DNA of 64,000 nucleotides from AP-15 sp963775875 (GTDB taxonomy: Bacteria > Pseudomonadota > Alphaproteobacteria > ATCC43930 > CGMCC-115725), in assembly GCA_963775875.1 (NCBI GenBank), contig CAVZKP010000001.1, forward strand, positions 1-64,000, in the 5' to 3' direction. Each line of letters starts with the position of its first letter. Position 1 is the first letter of the stretch. A program made the position numbers and the translations under genes. This document shows, piece after piece, positions 52,077 to 61,362 of the stretch. Below the pieces are notes generated by a model. It ran no database searches. It saw only the letters and a list, made by a program, of their open reading frames with translations, and was not told the origin of the DNA.

Positions 52077-54074
52077 TCAGCCATGCGCTCGCGCGGTCGG
52101 CGCCGGCAAGCTCTCGATCATCCGCGGACCGTTGCCGAGGCGCATCATACGCCAGCCGGCGGGATCGCGCATCGCCACGGCTGGCGAGCGGCCGGACAGC
52201 GACATCCAGCGGTCTCGGTCCCAGGCGGTGACCGCGATCTCGACGCGAAGCGGGGTCCCCGCGACCGGCGGCGCCGTTCCCAGCGCCGACCACGGGATCC
52301 GCGCTTCCGCGGTGATGCGCGGCTGGTCGGCGCCGAAATAGACAGCTTTGCCGCCGATGACCGGGGTGCAGCCTTGGCCGATCGCCCGCGGTGCCGCCCC
52401 GGTGCAGAGTTTGGCGGCCATTTCCGGATAATCGTGGATCTTGGTGCGCGGCGGGATGAAGAACAGGGTGAAGCGCCGCGGACCGTCGCCGAAATCGATC
52501 CCCAGCTCGACCCGGTAGGCCTCGCTTAACGGAAACGGACCGTCATAGGCCAGCAAGTCCATATCGTAATAATCCTGGCCAATGGTCGCCAGCTGCAGCC
52601 CGCGCCGGCTCCAGGTGAGATAGGCCTCGCCGAATTCGACCGCCCCCGGCGAGGCGGTCAGTCGCGGCAGCAGGCTCGCCGGCTTCGGCCAGTCCGACAG
52701 CGAACGCGCGCGGAGCGCGACATCGGCGTGCGGCAGCACGAAGATCCGTGTCGGGGATGGCCGCGCGGTCCCCGCCGCTTCCTGATGGATTTCGAATGCG
52801 CGTCGATTGGCGACGGCGAGCGCCGCGGTCAGCCGGCGATACGGCCGGTCGTTGATGTCGACCAGCCCAAAATCGTAATCCTCGCCATCGGCCCGCCCGC
52901 CTTTCGGGTGATCGTAATACTGGAACCAGTGGGCGCCGATAATTTCCGGGATCGCGGCAAAGTTCTCGGTCGCCGCCGCCGCCCCGTCGGCGCGTTCGGC
53001 CTGGGTCGTGACCGTCATCAGGTGGCCGTTGTTGAGATTGCCGGTGCGGTTGTGCTTGGCCGCGAAAAACCATTCGGAGACCAGCACCGGCTTGCCCTCC
53101 GACAATTTCCTCAGCCCGTCGAAATAATAGGGCGCGACCCAGCCGTCGCTGCTGTCGACGTTATAATTGGTGGCGATCGCATCGACATAGGGCGCCATCG
53201 CCCGCACCGCCGCGGGGTCGTAATAGATCGGCAGCCGGTCGCCGAAATAGAGCGCATCGGGATCGGCCGCATGGATCGCCTCGGCGGCGAGGGCGTAATA
53301 ATGCCGGGCGACGATCCCAGTCCATTCGCGCACCGCATGGATCCCCGCACCCCCGGGCCGCATCCGCGTCATCCCGGTGGCGGCGAGCAACTGCGCCCAT
53401 GAACCGACGCCGGGCGGCGGCAGGAAATCGGCGGCGAAGCCTGCCCAGTTTCCGGCGTAGTGCCGGCGCAAGGCCTCAACCCAGTGCTGCTTCGTCGCCG
53501 AACTCGCCGGCTTCATTGAATAGAAGACGAACAGCGCCCCCGCCCACCAGCCGACTTCATTGTCTGAGAAATAGCCGATCCGGTAGGGATTATCGCGATA
53601 GGGCCCGACCAGACGGCGGGCGAGCGCCATCATCCGCGTTTTGGTCTCGGGGGCGAACGGGTCGAACCAGTGAAACCGCGCCTGGCGTCCCAGTTCGAGG
53701 TCGATGATCGTCGGCAGATGAAGCGCCCGAGGCGGCAGGGACCAGCCGCCGGCGCTGTTGAACCCCCAATCCGCCAGCCGCCGACGAGTTGCGTCGACCC
53801 ATTGGGCGCGGGTCGGCGCGAACGCGGTCCAGCTGTACCAAATCTTGCCGTCCTTGTCGCGGTAGGGGTAGCCGCCGTCGAGCGCGTTGACGCCGAGACT
53901 GAAAAAGCGCTGGCCGCACGGCGTCACCAGCCAGGATACCCCGTGCTCCCGCGCCAGCGACCAGTGCGTCGAGGACGCATCGGCGAGATCGGTGCAAGCC
54001 GATACCGGAGCGGCCGGCAGTGCGGCAACCAGAACCGCCAGCGCAACCGCCCGTCTATGGCCCCGAAACCGCAT
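52077..54074 (-). CDS. Secreted glycoside hydrolase, TIM-barrel type, agarase-like
   Basis: The 665-residue protein begins with a signal peptide (RRAVALAVLVAALPAAPVSA, cleavage near residue 26). A TIM-barrel domain of clan A type follows. FSLGVNALDGGYPY and WGFNSAGGW are typical of agarase-like GH proteins. The acid/base Glu is likely in IGYFSDNEVGWWAG (about 170-183) and the nucleophile in KPVLVSEWFFAAKH (about 330-343). The last 200 residues form a beta-rich domain resembling CBM9/DOMON-like carbohydrate or heme modules. The polysaccharide is not identified. It is paired with a GH1 glucosidase downstream, suggesting stepwise breakdown outside then inside the cell. Confidence 0.75.
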   Translation of the reverse strand: MRFRGHRRAVALAVLVAALPAAPVSACTDLADASSTHWSLAREHGVSWLVTPCGQRFFSLGVNALDGGYPYRDKDGKIWYSWTAFAPTRAQWVDATRRRLADWGFNSAGGWSLPPRALHLPTIIDLELGRQARFHWFDPFAPETKTRMMALARRLVGPYRDNPYRIGYFSDNEVGWWAGALFVFYSMKPASSATKQHWVEALRRHYAGNWAGFAADFLPPPGVGSWAQLLAATGMTRMRPGGAGIHAVREWTGIVARHYYALAAEAIHAADPDALYFGDRLPIYYDPAAVRAMAPYVDAIATNYNVDSSDGWVAPYYFDGLRKLSEGKPVLVSEWFFAAKHNRTGNLNNGHLMTVTTQAERADGAAAATENFAAIPEIIGAHWFQYYDHPKGGRADGEDYDFGLVDINDRPYRRLTAALAVANRRAFEIHQEAAGTARPSPTRIFVLPHADVALRARSLSDWPKPASLLPRLTASPGAVEFGEAYLTWSRRGLQLATIGQDYYDMDLLAYDGPFPLSEAYRVELGIDFGDGPRRFTLFFIPPRTKIHDYPEMAAKLCTGAAPRAIGQGCTPVIGGKAVYFGADQPRITAEARIPWSALGTAPPVAGTPLRVEIAVTAWDRDRWMSLSGRSPAVAMRDPAGWRMMRLGNGPRMIESLPAPTARAHG

Positions 54075-54117
54075 GCTGCGCGCAGGCCCGCCGCCGGGCC
54101 GCCCCCGCCGTCCGGCC

Positions 54118-55551
54118 TTACGCGCTGGTGCCGCCGACGGTCAATCCATCCATGCGCAAGGTCGGCTGGCCGACGCCGACCGGGACGCTCTGCCCATCCT
54201 TGCCGCAGGTACCGATCCCGTGATCGAGACCGAGGTCGTTGCCGATCATCGTGACTTTGGTCAAGGCGTCGGGGCCGTTGCCGATCAGGGTGGCGCCCTT
54301 GACCGCGGGGCCGACCCGTCCGTTCTCGATCAGATAGGCCTCGGAGGCGGAAAAGACGAACTTGCCCGAAGTGATATCGACCTGGCCGCCGCCGAAATTA
54401 ACCGCGTACAGCCCGCGTGGCACCGAGGCGATGATTTCCTGCGGGTCGCGGTCGCCGGCCAGCATATAGGTATTGGTCATTCGCGGCATCGGCGCGTGGG
54501 CAAAGCTCTGCCGGCGGCCGTTGCCGGTCGGTGCGGCGCCGAGCAGCCGGGCGTTCATCCGGTCCTGCATATAGCCCTTGAGGATGCCGTCCTCGATCAG
54601 CACGGTGCAGTTGGTCGGCGTGCCCTCGTCGTCGACGGTCAACGAGCCTCGCCTGTCGGGCAGGGTGCCGTCATCGACCACCGTCACCCCGTTGGTGGCG
54701 ACGCGCTGGCCGATCATCCCGGAAAAGGCCGAGGTCTTCTTGCGGTTGAAATCGCCTTCGAGCCCGTGCCCGATGGCCTCGTGCAGCATGACCCCGGGCC
54801 AGCCGGGACCGAGCACCACGGTCATCTCGCCGGCCGGCGCCGGCACCGCCCCCAGATTGACCAACGCCTGGCGCAACGCCTCGTCGACCTGCTCTTTCCA
54901 GTGGACGGGATCGAGATAGCGCTCGTAGGCGAGCCGGCCGCCGGCTCCCGACGAACCGGTTTCCATATGATCGCCCTCGCCGACGACGACGGCGACGCCG
55001 ATGCGAACCAGCGGGCGGATATCGGCGACCCGGCTTCCGTCGGCGCGGATTATCTGCACCGCCTGCCACACCCCGCTCAGCGACGCCATCACCTGCTTCA
55101 CTCGCGGGTCGCGGCTGCGGGCATAGGCGTCGATTTCGGAAAGGAGCCGCGACTTGGCCGCGAGATCGACGAGCCCCAGGGGGTTTACGTCGGTATAGAG
55201 AGAGCGGTTGGTGCCCGGCGGCGGCCCGGCCATCTCCCCGGAATAGCCGCTCGCCACCGCCCGGACCGTTGCCGCGGCGCGGCGGATCGCCGCCTCGGAT
55301 AGGTCGGAGGCGTGCGCGTAACCAGCGGCCTCGCCGGCCACCGCGCGCAGCCCGAACCCCTGGGTGGTGTCGAAGCTGGCGCTCTTGATCCGGCCGTCGT
55401 CCAACGCCAGGCTCTCGGACTGGCTGTATTCGAGATAGAGCTCGCCGTCATCCATTCCAGCCAGCGCCTGGGCGACGATGGCCTCGACCCGGCCCGGGTC
55501 CATGCCGGTGCGCTCGAAAAACAACTGGTCGGTGACGGCGAGATCGGTCAT
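54118..55551 (-). CDS. tldD: Metalloprotease TldD
   Basis: The 477-residue zinc protease subunit reads MTDLAVTDQLFFERTGMDPG. The HExxxH metal motif is PGVMLHEAIGHGLEGDFNRK (about residues 258-277), followed by YAVNFGGGQVDITSGKFVF and the C-terminal GIGTCGKDGQSVPVGVGQPT block. It forms a heterodimer with PmbA, encoded at 41.9-43.2 kb. In many alphaproteobacteria tldD is adjacent to and divergent from ctaC; here the two are divergent but 6 kb apart. Confidence 0.95.
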   Translation of the reverse strand: MTDLAVTDQLFFERTGMDPGRVEAIVAQALAGMDDGELYLEYSQSESLALDDGRIKSASFDTTQGFGLRAVAGEAAGYAHASDLSEAAIRRAAATVRAVASGYSGEMAGPPPGTNRSLYTDVNPLGLVDLAAKSRLLSEIDAYARSRDPRVKQVMASLSGVWQAVQIIRADGSRVADIRPLVRIGVAVVVGEGDHMETGSSGAGGRLAYERYLDPVHWKEQVDEALRQALVNLGAVPAPAGEMTVVLGPGWPGVMLHEAIGHGLEGDFNRKKTSAFSGMIGQRVATNGVTVVDDGTLPDRRGSLTVDDEGTPTNCTVLIEDGILKGYMQDRMNARLLGAAPTGNGRRQSFAHAPMPRMTNTYMLAGDRDPQEIIASVPRGLYAVNFGGGQVDITSGKFVFSASEAYLIENGRVGPAVKGATLIGNGPDALTKVTMIGNDLGLDHGIGTCGKDGQSVPVGVGQPTLRMDGLTVGGTSA

Positions 55552-55712
55552 CCGCTGCTCCTTTGATGTCGCACTACAATATGGTCGCCGTCAGCCGCCA
55601 GCGGAAGTCGTGATCGGCGCCGGCGTCTCGTCCGCATCATCTGAGGCGAGGTGTCGTGCGGGAAGCTGGCCCGAGTGGCTCGCCGGCGGTGAGCCCGGGG
55701 GTTATTCCCGGT

Positions 55713-57075
55713 TCACCCGGTTTGGCCGCGTTGGGGCAAGTGCAAAGTGAATACGGCTCCGCCGCCGGGCGCATCCGCCACCGAGACCGAGCCGTCGAGA
55801 AGGCGCATGATCCGCCGCACGATGGACAAGCCGAGCCCCGCCCCGGACGTGTCCCGAGCGCCGCTCCAAAACCGCTCGAAGATCTTCTCGCGCATATCTG
55901 GCGGCACGCCGGGACCGGCATCGATGACCGCGATCGCCGGTTCGTCGCTAATTTGGAGCCGCACCGCCTCGCCGCACGGGGTTTGCAGCAGTGCGTTCTC
56001 GATCAGGTTGTTCAGCGCGTTGAACAGCATCCAGGCGTTGCCGCGCACCACCACCGGCGGGACCTGCTCGTCGACCTCGATGCTCTTGCCGGCGGCGATC
56101 GCCAGCGGTCCCAGCGAGGTCGCCGCATCCACCGCCACCGCTCGCAAATCCACTTGCTCACCGAAGTCGATCGTCGCCGCCTCGAGGCGGGCCGCGAGGA
56201 GCAGCTGGGTGACGATTCGCGTCATCGTATCCAGGTCCCGTTGCAGCCGGGGCGCGACCGTTTGGTCCGGCAAGGTGTCGATATTCGCCTGCAGCACGGC
56301 TAGGGGCGTGCGCAGCTGATGCGCCGCGTTCGCGGTGAACTCGCGCTGTCGCAGAAACCCTCGATCCAACCGGTCGAGAGCGAAATTCATCGCGCGCACC
56401 AGCGGCATGATCTCCCGCGGCACGCCAGCCTCGGGCAATCGGTTGTTGGTTCTGCCAGGCTCGATCTCCGAAGCCAGCCGCGACAGGCGGCTGAGCGGCG
56501 AGAGGGTTTGCCGCACGGTCAGCACGCTGACCGCCAGCAGCGCGATCAGAAACGGCACGCCGAGCCATCCGCCGTCGGTGAAAAACTCGTCGGTGACCGA
56601 CGCCGCCAGGTATTGGTCGCGAGAAGCGATCTCCTCGACCTGCGTCTCGAAGGCGCGGCCGGCTATTGTCGTCTTGACGGCGGCGCCGAACACGCGGCGG
56701 CCTGGGCCATTCGGGCGATAATCGTAGACGCGCCGTTGGCGATCGCCCGGCAGCTGCATCGACGCCATAAAGTGCCCGGACGTCGAGAATCAGGTTCCCC
56801 CGCTCGTCGCGGACCGCGTAGTGGTAGCCGCTGTCGGATTCTTCGTAATCCTCGGCGAGCGCCGCCGGCAGGTCCACCGTGACGCTGCCGTCGGGATGGA
56901 CCACGATATGGCGCCCGATGTCCTGCGCCTGCTCGACCAAGGTCTGGTCGCGCAGGGCCGCGGCCGTCAGGCTCGCCTTGCGGTAAAGCCAGCCAAATGC
57001 GACGAGCCCGGCGACCATGGTGGCAATCGCCAACCGGACAGTGATGCGCCGCAACAGCGAGGGCTCTTTGATCAT
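55713..57075 (-). CDS. Sensor histidine kinase of the OmpR-family pair, with a +1 frameshift
   Basis: Starts MIKEPSLLRRITVRLAIATM (TM1, about residues 12-30). The periplasmic part runs to NLILDV, where near 56779 the frame slips. Removing one G from gtccgggcac on the coding strand restores RHFMASMQLPGDRQRRV. TM2 (GVPFLIALLAVSVLTV) and a HAMP-like linker follow. The HisKA motif is TANAAHQLRTPLAVLQANI. The ATPase has NALNNLIENALLQTP, VIDAGPGVPPDMREKIFERF and GAGLGLSIVRRIMRLLDG. The repaired length is 453 residues. It lies 11 bp downstream of its response regulator and is of the QseC/TctE-like type by its N-terminal sensor (resembling 2CSK_N). The signal is unknown. Confidence 0.87.
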
Positions 57076-57086
57076 TGGCGTAAACC

Positions 57087-57755
57087 CTACTCCTTCAGCA
57101 GGTAGCCCACGCCGCGCATGGTGTGGATCGACAACGGTACGCCGAAATTCTCCAGACGCTTGCGCAACCGCGAGATCAGCGCCTCGACCGCATTGGGCTG
57201 GACCTCTACGGCAAGGCCGTAAATGCTGTCCTCGATCGCGCGCTTGCCGACGACCTGGCCGGCCCGCCGCATCAGCAGTTCAAGCGTGGCGAATTCGCGG
57301 CGGGAAATGCCCACGGGACGCCCGTCGACCGTGACTTGGCGCTGGATCGTGTCGAGCGCGATGTTGCCGATGCTCAAGATGTTGCCCAGCACCGCGCCCG
57401 GGCGGCGCAGCAAGGCGCGCAGCCGAGCCGACAGCTCCTTCATCGCGAACGGCTTGACCAGGTAGTCGTCGGCGCCGCCGTCGAGACCGGCAACCCGGTC
57501 GTCAACCCCGTCCCGCGCGGTAAGAATAAGGATCGGCACCCGCTGTCGGCGAGCGCGCAAGTCGCGAAGCAGCGCGATCCCGTCGCGGTCCGGCAGGCCG
57601 AGATCGAGAATGATCGCGTCGTACTCGATCGTGTCGGCGGCCGCTGCGCCGTCTTCGGCGGTGCCGAAGGCATCGATGCCGAAGCCGTCCTGGCGCATGC
57701 CTTTGACGACGAAGTCGGCCAGAGGCTGGTGATCTTCGATCAGGAGGATGCGCAT
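57087..57755 (-). CDS. OmpR/PhoB family response regulator
   Basis: The 222-residue regulator starts MRILLIEDHQPLADFVVKGM. The receiver acidic pair is IEDH, the phospho-Asp is in DAIILDLGLPDRDG, and the Lys is in YLVKPFAMKELSARL. The winged-helix DNA-binding domain has ISRREFATLELLMRRAGQVV and SRLRKRLENFGVPLSIHTMR GVGYLLKE at the end. I chose the ATG at 57755, one codon inside a GTG, for spacing to AAGG. A direct-repeat site lies about 150 bp upstream and may be its own operator. Confidence 0.94.
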   Translation of the reverse strand: MRILLIEDHQPLADFVVKGMRQDGFGIDAFGTAEDGAAAADTIEYDAIILDLGLPDRDGIALLRDLRARRQRVPILILTARDGVDDRVAGLDGGADDYLVKPFAMKELSARLRALLRRPGAVLGNILSIGNIALDTIQRQVTVDGRPVGISRREFATLELLMRRAGQVVGKRAIEDSIYGLAVEVQPNAVEALISRLRKRLENFGVPLSIHTMRGVGYLLKE

Positions 57756-58159
57756 CACCAGACCTTCGAGTGGGGGACAGGGCGTCGAGGCATGGTCGCA
57801 CCTTGCGCTGCATCGGCCGTGAGCCGTCGCCCTCGCGGGCGTGCTGGTGCGGCAATGCGGTCAAAACTTTCTCGGCTCAACTATCTTAAACCAGAAACCT
57901 GACAAGAACCTCACAGTTCAGCCACAGACGCGGGTAGAGATCGGGCCGGTTCGGCGTAGAGCCGGTCGGATCGAATTCCGGCTTGAAGCTGGTCCCGAAT
58001 TTTTTTTCGTCTCGGCAGCATCTCGTCAGCAAGCACATCTATTCAAGGTACGGCCGGCTCGACGGCAGCAAGTGCTCGGCTTGACGCCGAGGTTGTCGAG
58101 CAGCGGATCTGCTGCGAGCCGCTTGCGGCTTTGCCTATAGTCCTTAAAGGAGACCGTGG
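57756..58159. other. 404-bp divergent control region between the two-component system and DUF1611 operon
   Basis: No gene is evident. It holds an 11-bp-period direct repeat (57896-57911) oriented toward the regulator gene. There is an AT-rich stretch around 57875-57905 and an A/T run near 58000. AAAGGAG, the ribosome site for the DUF1611 gene, lies at about 58146-58152. Both operons should be transcribed outward from here. Confidence 0.5.
57896..57911 (-). promoter_or_regulatory. AGGTT direct repeat with 11-bp period, candidate response-regulator box
   Basis: On the regulator strand AGGTTCTTGTC is followed directly by AGGTTTCTGGT and then TTAAG. Tandem 5-7 bp half-sites spaced by one helical turn are how OmpR-family dimers bind. 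Its position about 150 bp from the response-regulator start and between two operons fits autoregulation and control of the divergent DUF1611 operon. Confidence 0.4.
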
Positions 58160-59257
58160 ATGTCTGCGCTCGCTATTCCATTTACTTCGCCTTTGCCCGA
58201 TGAACGGCGCGGCTTTGTCCTTTCCAGCGACCGCATCGCCCGCGCCAAGAACGCCTACACCACCCGTCACGTGCCGCGTGAGCGGATGCGCCGGCTGCTC
58301 GACGGCGCCTGCCCGGCCGTTGGGGATCTGGTGCTGGCGCGGGTTGCCCGGCTCGGGCAGCACGAGCACATCGAGCGGCCGGACGGGCGGCGCGCCAAAT
58401 TGTGGGACGGCGACGAGATCATCGTCGCCTACGGCAACCGCTATGCGCCCGACCAATTCGAGGCCTATGTGCCCGATGATCTGGCCCCATGCCATCTGGT
58501 CGCCGGCGGCGGCGTCGCCGCGCGAGTCGCCGCGCAGCACAGCGGCATGAAGCGGGCGACCGAGATCGTGCCGCTGGGGTTGTTGGCCGATCTCGAAGGC
58601 GAGCGGCTGAACCTGGCCAAATGGGGGCTGGCCGCGGCCGGCCACGTGCACGCCAAGCCCTACGTCTTCGCCGTGCTGGGCTCGTCGATGAATGCCGGCA
58701 AGACCACCACCGCGGCGGCGATCATCCAGGGCCTATCGCATGCCGGCTATGCGGTCGGGGCGGCCAAGGTGACCGGCACCGGCTCGGGCGGCGACCGATG
58801 GGCGATGGTCGATGCCGGGGCCAAGCTCGTCCTCGACTTCACCGATGCCGGCCATCCCTCGACCTTCGGACTGGCGCCGCGGCGGATCGAGCAGCTGCTC
58901 GGCCTTCTGATCGGCCATGTCGCCGCTGCCGGGGTCGAGGCGGTCGTAGTCGAGCTGGCCGACGGCCTGTTCCAGGACGATACCGCCGGCCTGGTAGAAT
59001 CGGAGACCTTCGGGCGACTGGTGGACGGCATCGTATTCGCCTCCAACAGCGCGATGGGGGCAAAAGGCGGGGCCGATTGGCTGCGCGCGCGCCATTGCCC
59101 GCTGCTGGCGATCAGCGGCGTGCTGACGACCTCGCCGCTGGCCGCGCGCGAGGCCGCCAAAGCCACCGGCCTGCCGGTGCTGTCGCGCCACGATCTGTCG
59201 CACGGAACCTGGTGGACCGAGTTCGCTGCCGGCCCGCCGGGCCCGCCTCGGCGATGA
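58160..59257 (+). CDS. DUF1611 (DgcN-like) P-loop protein
   Basis: The 365-residue protein starts MSALAIPFTSPLPDERRGFV with a strong AAAGGAG site. The C-terminal half is the DUF1611 P-loop domain: VLGSSMNAGKTTTAAAIIQG (Walker A, about residues 173-192), AAKVTGTGSGGDRW, then VVVELADGLFQDDTAGLVES. Family members include DgcN, reported to act on D-glutamate with the partner DgcA, but no DgcA-like epimerase-fold gene is present, so the substrate here is unknown. Its stop overlaps the hydrolase ATG, making a three-gene operon with a transporter at the end. Confidence 0.85.
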   Translation: MSALAIPFTSPLPDERRGFVLSSDRIARAKNAYTTRHVPRERMRRLLDGACPAVGDLVLARVARLGQHEHIERPDGRRAKLWDGDEIIVAYGNRYAPDQFEAYVPDDLAPCHLVAGGGVAARVAAQHSGMKRATEIVPLGLLADLEGERLNLAKWGLAAAGHVHAKPYVFAVLGSSMNAGKTTTAAAIIQGLSHAGYAVGAAKVTGTGSGGDRWAMVDAGAKLVLDFTDAGHPSTFGLAPRRIEQLLGLLIGHVAAAGVEAVVVELADGLFQDDTAGLVESETFGRLVDGIVFASNSAMGAKGGADWLRARHCPLLAISGVLTTSPLAAREAAKATGLPVLSRHDLSHGTWWTEFAAGPPGPPRR

Positions 59258-60103
59258 CCCTGGCCGTGCGCCGCCGGCTCGTAGATTGGGGCCCGGCCGA
59301 CGGCGCTGTCGCGGAGTGCCGGCTTAACGGCGATCCGCGGCAGATCTACTATTTGTGCCTGCCCCGCGAGGTGCGGGCGAACTCAGCTGTGCTGGTTTGT
59401 GTGCACGGCATCTCGCGCAACGCCGAAGAGCACATGTGGCACTTCGTCCCGCGCGGGCGGGAGCGCGGTATGGTGGTGGTCGCTCCAGTGTTCCCGGCTG
59501 CCGAGTTCCCAGACTATCAGCGGCTCGGGCGAGCGGGGCGAGGCAGACGGGCCGATTTGGCGTTGCGCGAGATATTGGAAGAGGTTCGCCAGCGCGTCGG
59601 CGTGAGCATCGACAGGGTAGATCTCTTCGGACATTCCGGCGGCGCGCAATTCGTGCATCGCTACGTGATGGCCTATCCGGCCGGGGTCGCGCGCTTCGTG
59701 GTCAGCGCCGCCGGCTGGTATACTCAGCCCGACCCCGATCTGCCCTTCCCGTTGGGCATCGGCCGGGACCCGCTGCTGCCGGATCTGGATTTCGACCCCG
59801 ATGCGTTTCTGCGCGTGCCCGGATGCGTGCTGGTCGGCGAACGCGACACGCGGCGCGGCCGTTCGCTGCGAACCACTCCGCCGGTCGATGCCGCCCAGGG
59901 CAGAACCCGAACTCGAGCGGGCCGAGCGCTGGGCCGAGGCGATGAACCGGGCGGCGCTCCAGCGCGGGTTGCCGCCTGCGGTGGATTTGCACGTGCTGCC
60001 GCGGTCGGGACATCGGTTTGCGGAGGTGGCGACCCGCGGCGGCGCGCCGGAGCGCGTCTTTGCTTGCCTGTTCGGCCCAACCGCCGCTGCGGGGGCGGCA
60101 TGA
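59254..60103 (+). CDS. Alpha/beta hydrolase (esterase/PHB depolymerase-like), with a +1 frameshift
   Basis: From MTLAVRRRLVDWGPADGAVA the chain has the oxyanion strand VLVCVHGISRNAEEH and the Ser nucleophile in LFGHSGGAQFVHRYVMAYP (quoted in part). A probable acid Asp lies in LVGERDTRRG. After DAAQGRTR, near 59909, the frame slips. Removing one A from cgaactcg restores LERAERWAEAMNRAALQRG and the catalytic His in PRSGHRFAEVA, ending at 60103. Repaired length is 282 residues. It overlaps both neighbours by ATGA. It may hydrolyse an ester or amide that the MFS protein imports or exports; the link to DUF1611 is new to me. Confidence 0.8.
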
Positions 60104-61362
60104 TGCGCGGGGCGGCGGCGCGGCTGATCGCGATCGCCCGATGCCGCGACAGCCGGCTCCTGGTGGTGGTGCGCGGCGTGCGCAGCATCGGCCAGGGCGC
60201 GCTGGTGGTGGATTTCGCGCTCTATCTGCGGGCCTTGCATTGGACCGGCGGTCAGATCGGGGCGCTGCTCACCGCCTCGATGATCTCGGGCATCGCGCTG
60301 ACCATGCTGGTCGGACCGCTCAGCGACCGGATCGGCCGGAAATCCCTGCTGCTCGGTTTCGAGAGCACCCGGGTGCTGGCGGCGCTGACCGTGCTGTTCA
60401 GCAGCGATCCGCACCTGCTGGTGGCGGCGGCGGTGCTGGGCCAGTACGGACGCGGCGGCAACGGCTCGGCCGGGCCGTTTGGGCCGGTCGAGCAAGCCTG
60501 GCTCGCCCATTCGGTGGCGCCGGAGCAGCGGGTCTCTGTATACAGCCTCAATTCGGCGATGGGCTTTCTCGGCAACGCAGCCGGCGCGCTGCTGGCAGCG
60601 TCGCCAGGGCTGCTGGCGGCCTGGCTGCTCGGGCCGCTCGCCTACCGGCCGCTGTTCGGCCTGGTTCTGATCACGTCCTCGATCTCGCTTTGGCTGATCA
60701 CCCGGGTCCCGGAAGGGCGTCAACCGGCCCGGCCGGCGCCGGCCCCGAGCCAGGCCGTGCTCGGGCGGCGCGAGAACGCTTTGCTGCTGCGTTTGGCGCT
60801 GGCCAACCTTCTGCAGGGGGCGGGCCTCGGACTGTCCGGCCCGCTGATCGCCTATTGGTTCGCGGTGCGTTTCGGGCAGGGTCCGGCATTGATCGGACCG
60901 TTGATCGCGGCCAGCCTCGTCCTCGCCGCGCTGGCCTCGCTGGGCGCCGGCCGGCTGGCGCGCCGGTACGGCATCGTGCCGGTGGTGATCGGCATGCGGA
61001 CGGTCGGGATCGGACTGCTGGCGGCGATGCCGTTGGCGCCCAGCCTGCCGTTTGCGGCCGGCCTTTTTGCCGCGCGCTCGCTGTTCAACCGCGGCACCAA
61101 CGGGGCCCGGCAGGCGCTCAGCATCGGCTTGGTGCGGGCGGAGCGGCGCGGGCTCGCCGCCAGCCTCAACTCGGTGTCGCTTTCGGTGCCCCGCGCGATC
61201 GGGCCGCTCTTCGCCGGTCTCTTGTTCGATACCGGATTTCTGGCCCTGCCGTTCCTGCTCGCGGCGGGGTTTCAGGCCGGCTATCTGTGCCTCTATGGTT
61301 GGAGCTTCGCCGACCACGACAGAAAAACCCTCAGATTGGAGAAAGCCGGTATGGCCGGCTGA
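60100..61362 (+). CDS. MFS transporter, about 12 helices
   Basis: The 420-residue protein begins MMRGAAARLIAIARCRDSRL. Motif A after TM2 is clear: VGPLSDRIGRKSLLLGFEST. The second half echoes it with GAGRLARRYGIVPVVIGMRT, and GIGLLAAMPLAPSLPFAAGL continues. RSLFNRGTNGARQALSIGLV lies near TM10. These are the marks of a drug/sugar-type antiporter or importer. It is the third gene of the DUF1611-hydrolase operon. The cargo is unknown. Confidence 0.88.
   Translation: MMRGAAARLIAIARCRDSRLLVVVRGVRSIGQGALVVDFALYLRALHWTGGQIGALLTASMISGIALTMLVGPLSDRIGRKSLLLGFESTRVLAALTVLFSSDPHLLVAAAVLGQYGRGGNGSAGPFGPVEQAWLAHSVAPEQRVSVYSLNSAMGFLGNAAGALLAASPGLLAAWLLGPLAYRPLFGLVLITSSISLWLITRVPEGRQPARPAPAPSQAVLGRRENALLLRLALANLLQGAGLGLSGPLIAYWFAVRFGQGPALIGPLIAASLVLAALASLGAGRLARRYGIVPVVIGMRTVGIGLLAAMPLAPSLPFAAGLFAARSLFNRGTNGARQALSIGLVRAERRGLAASLNSVSLSVPRAIGPLFAGLLFDTGFLALPFLLAAGFQAGYLCLYGWSFADHDRKTLRLEKAGMAG

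Noticed and set aside
58489..61362. 957-residue frame joining hydrolase and MFS
   Set aside because: It is produced by the +1 base in the hydrolase. The middle part has no homology, and the MFS has its own ATG at 60100.
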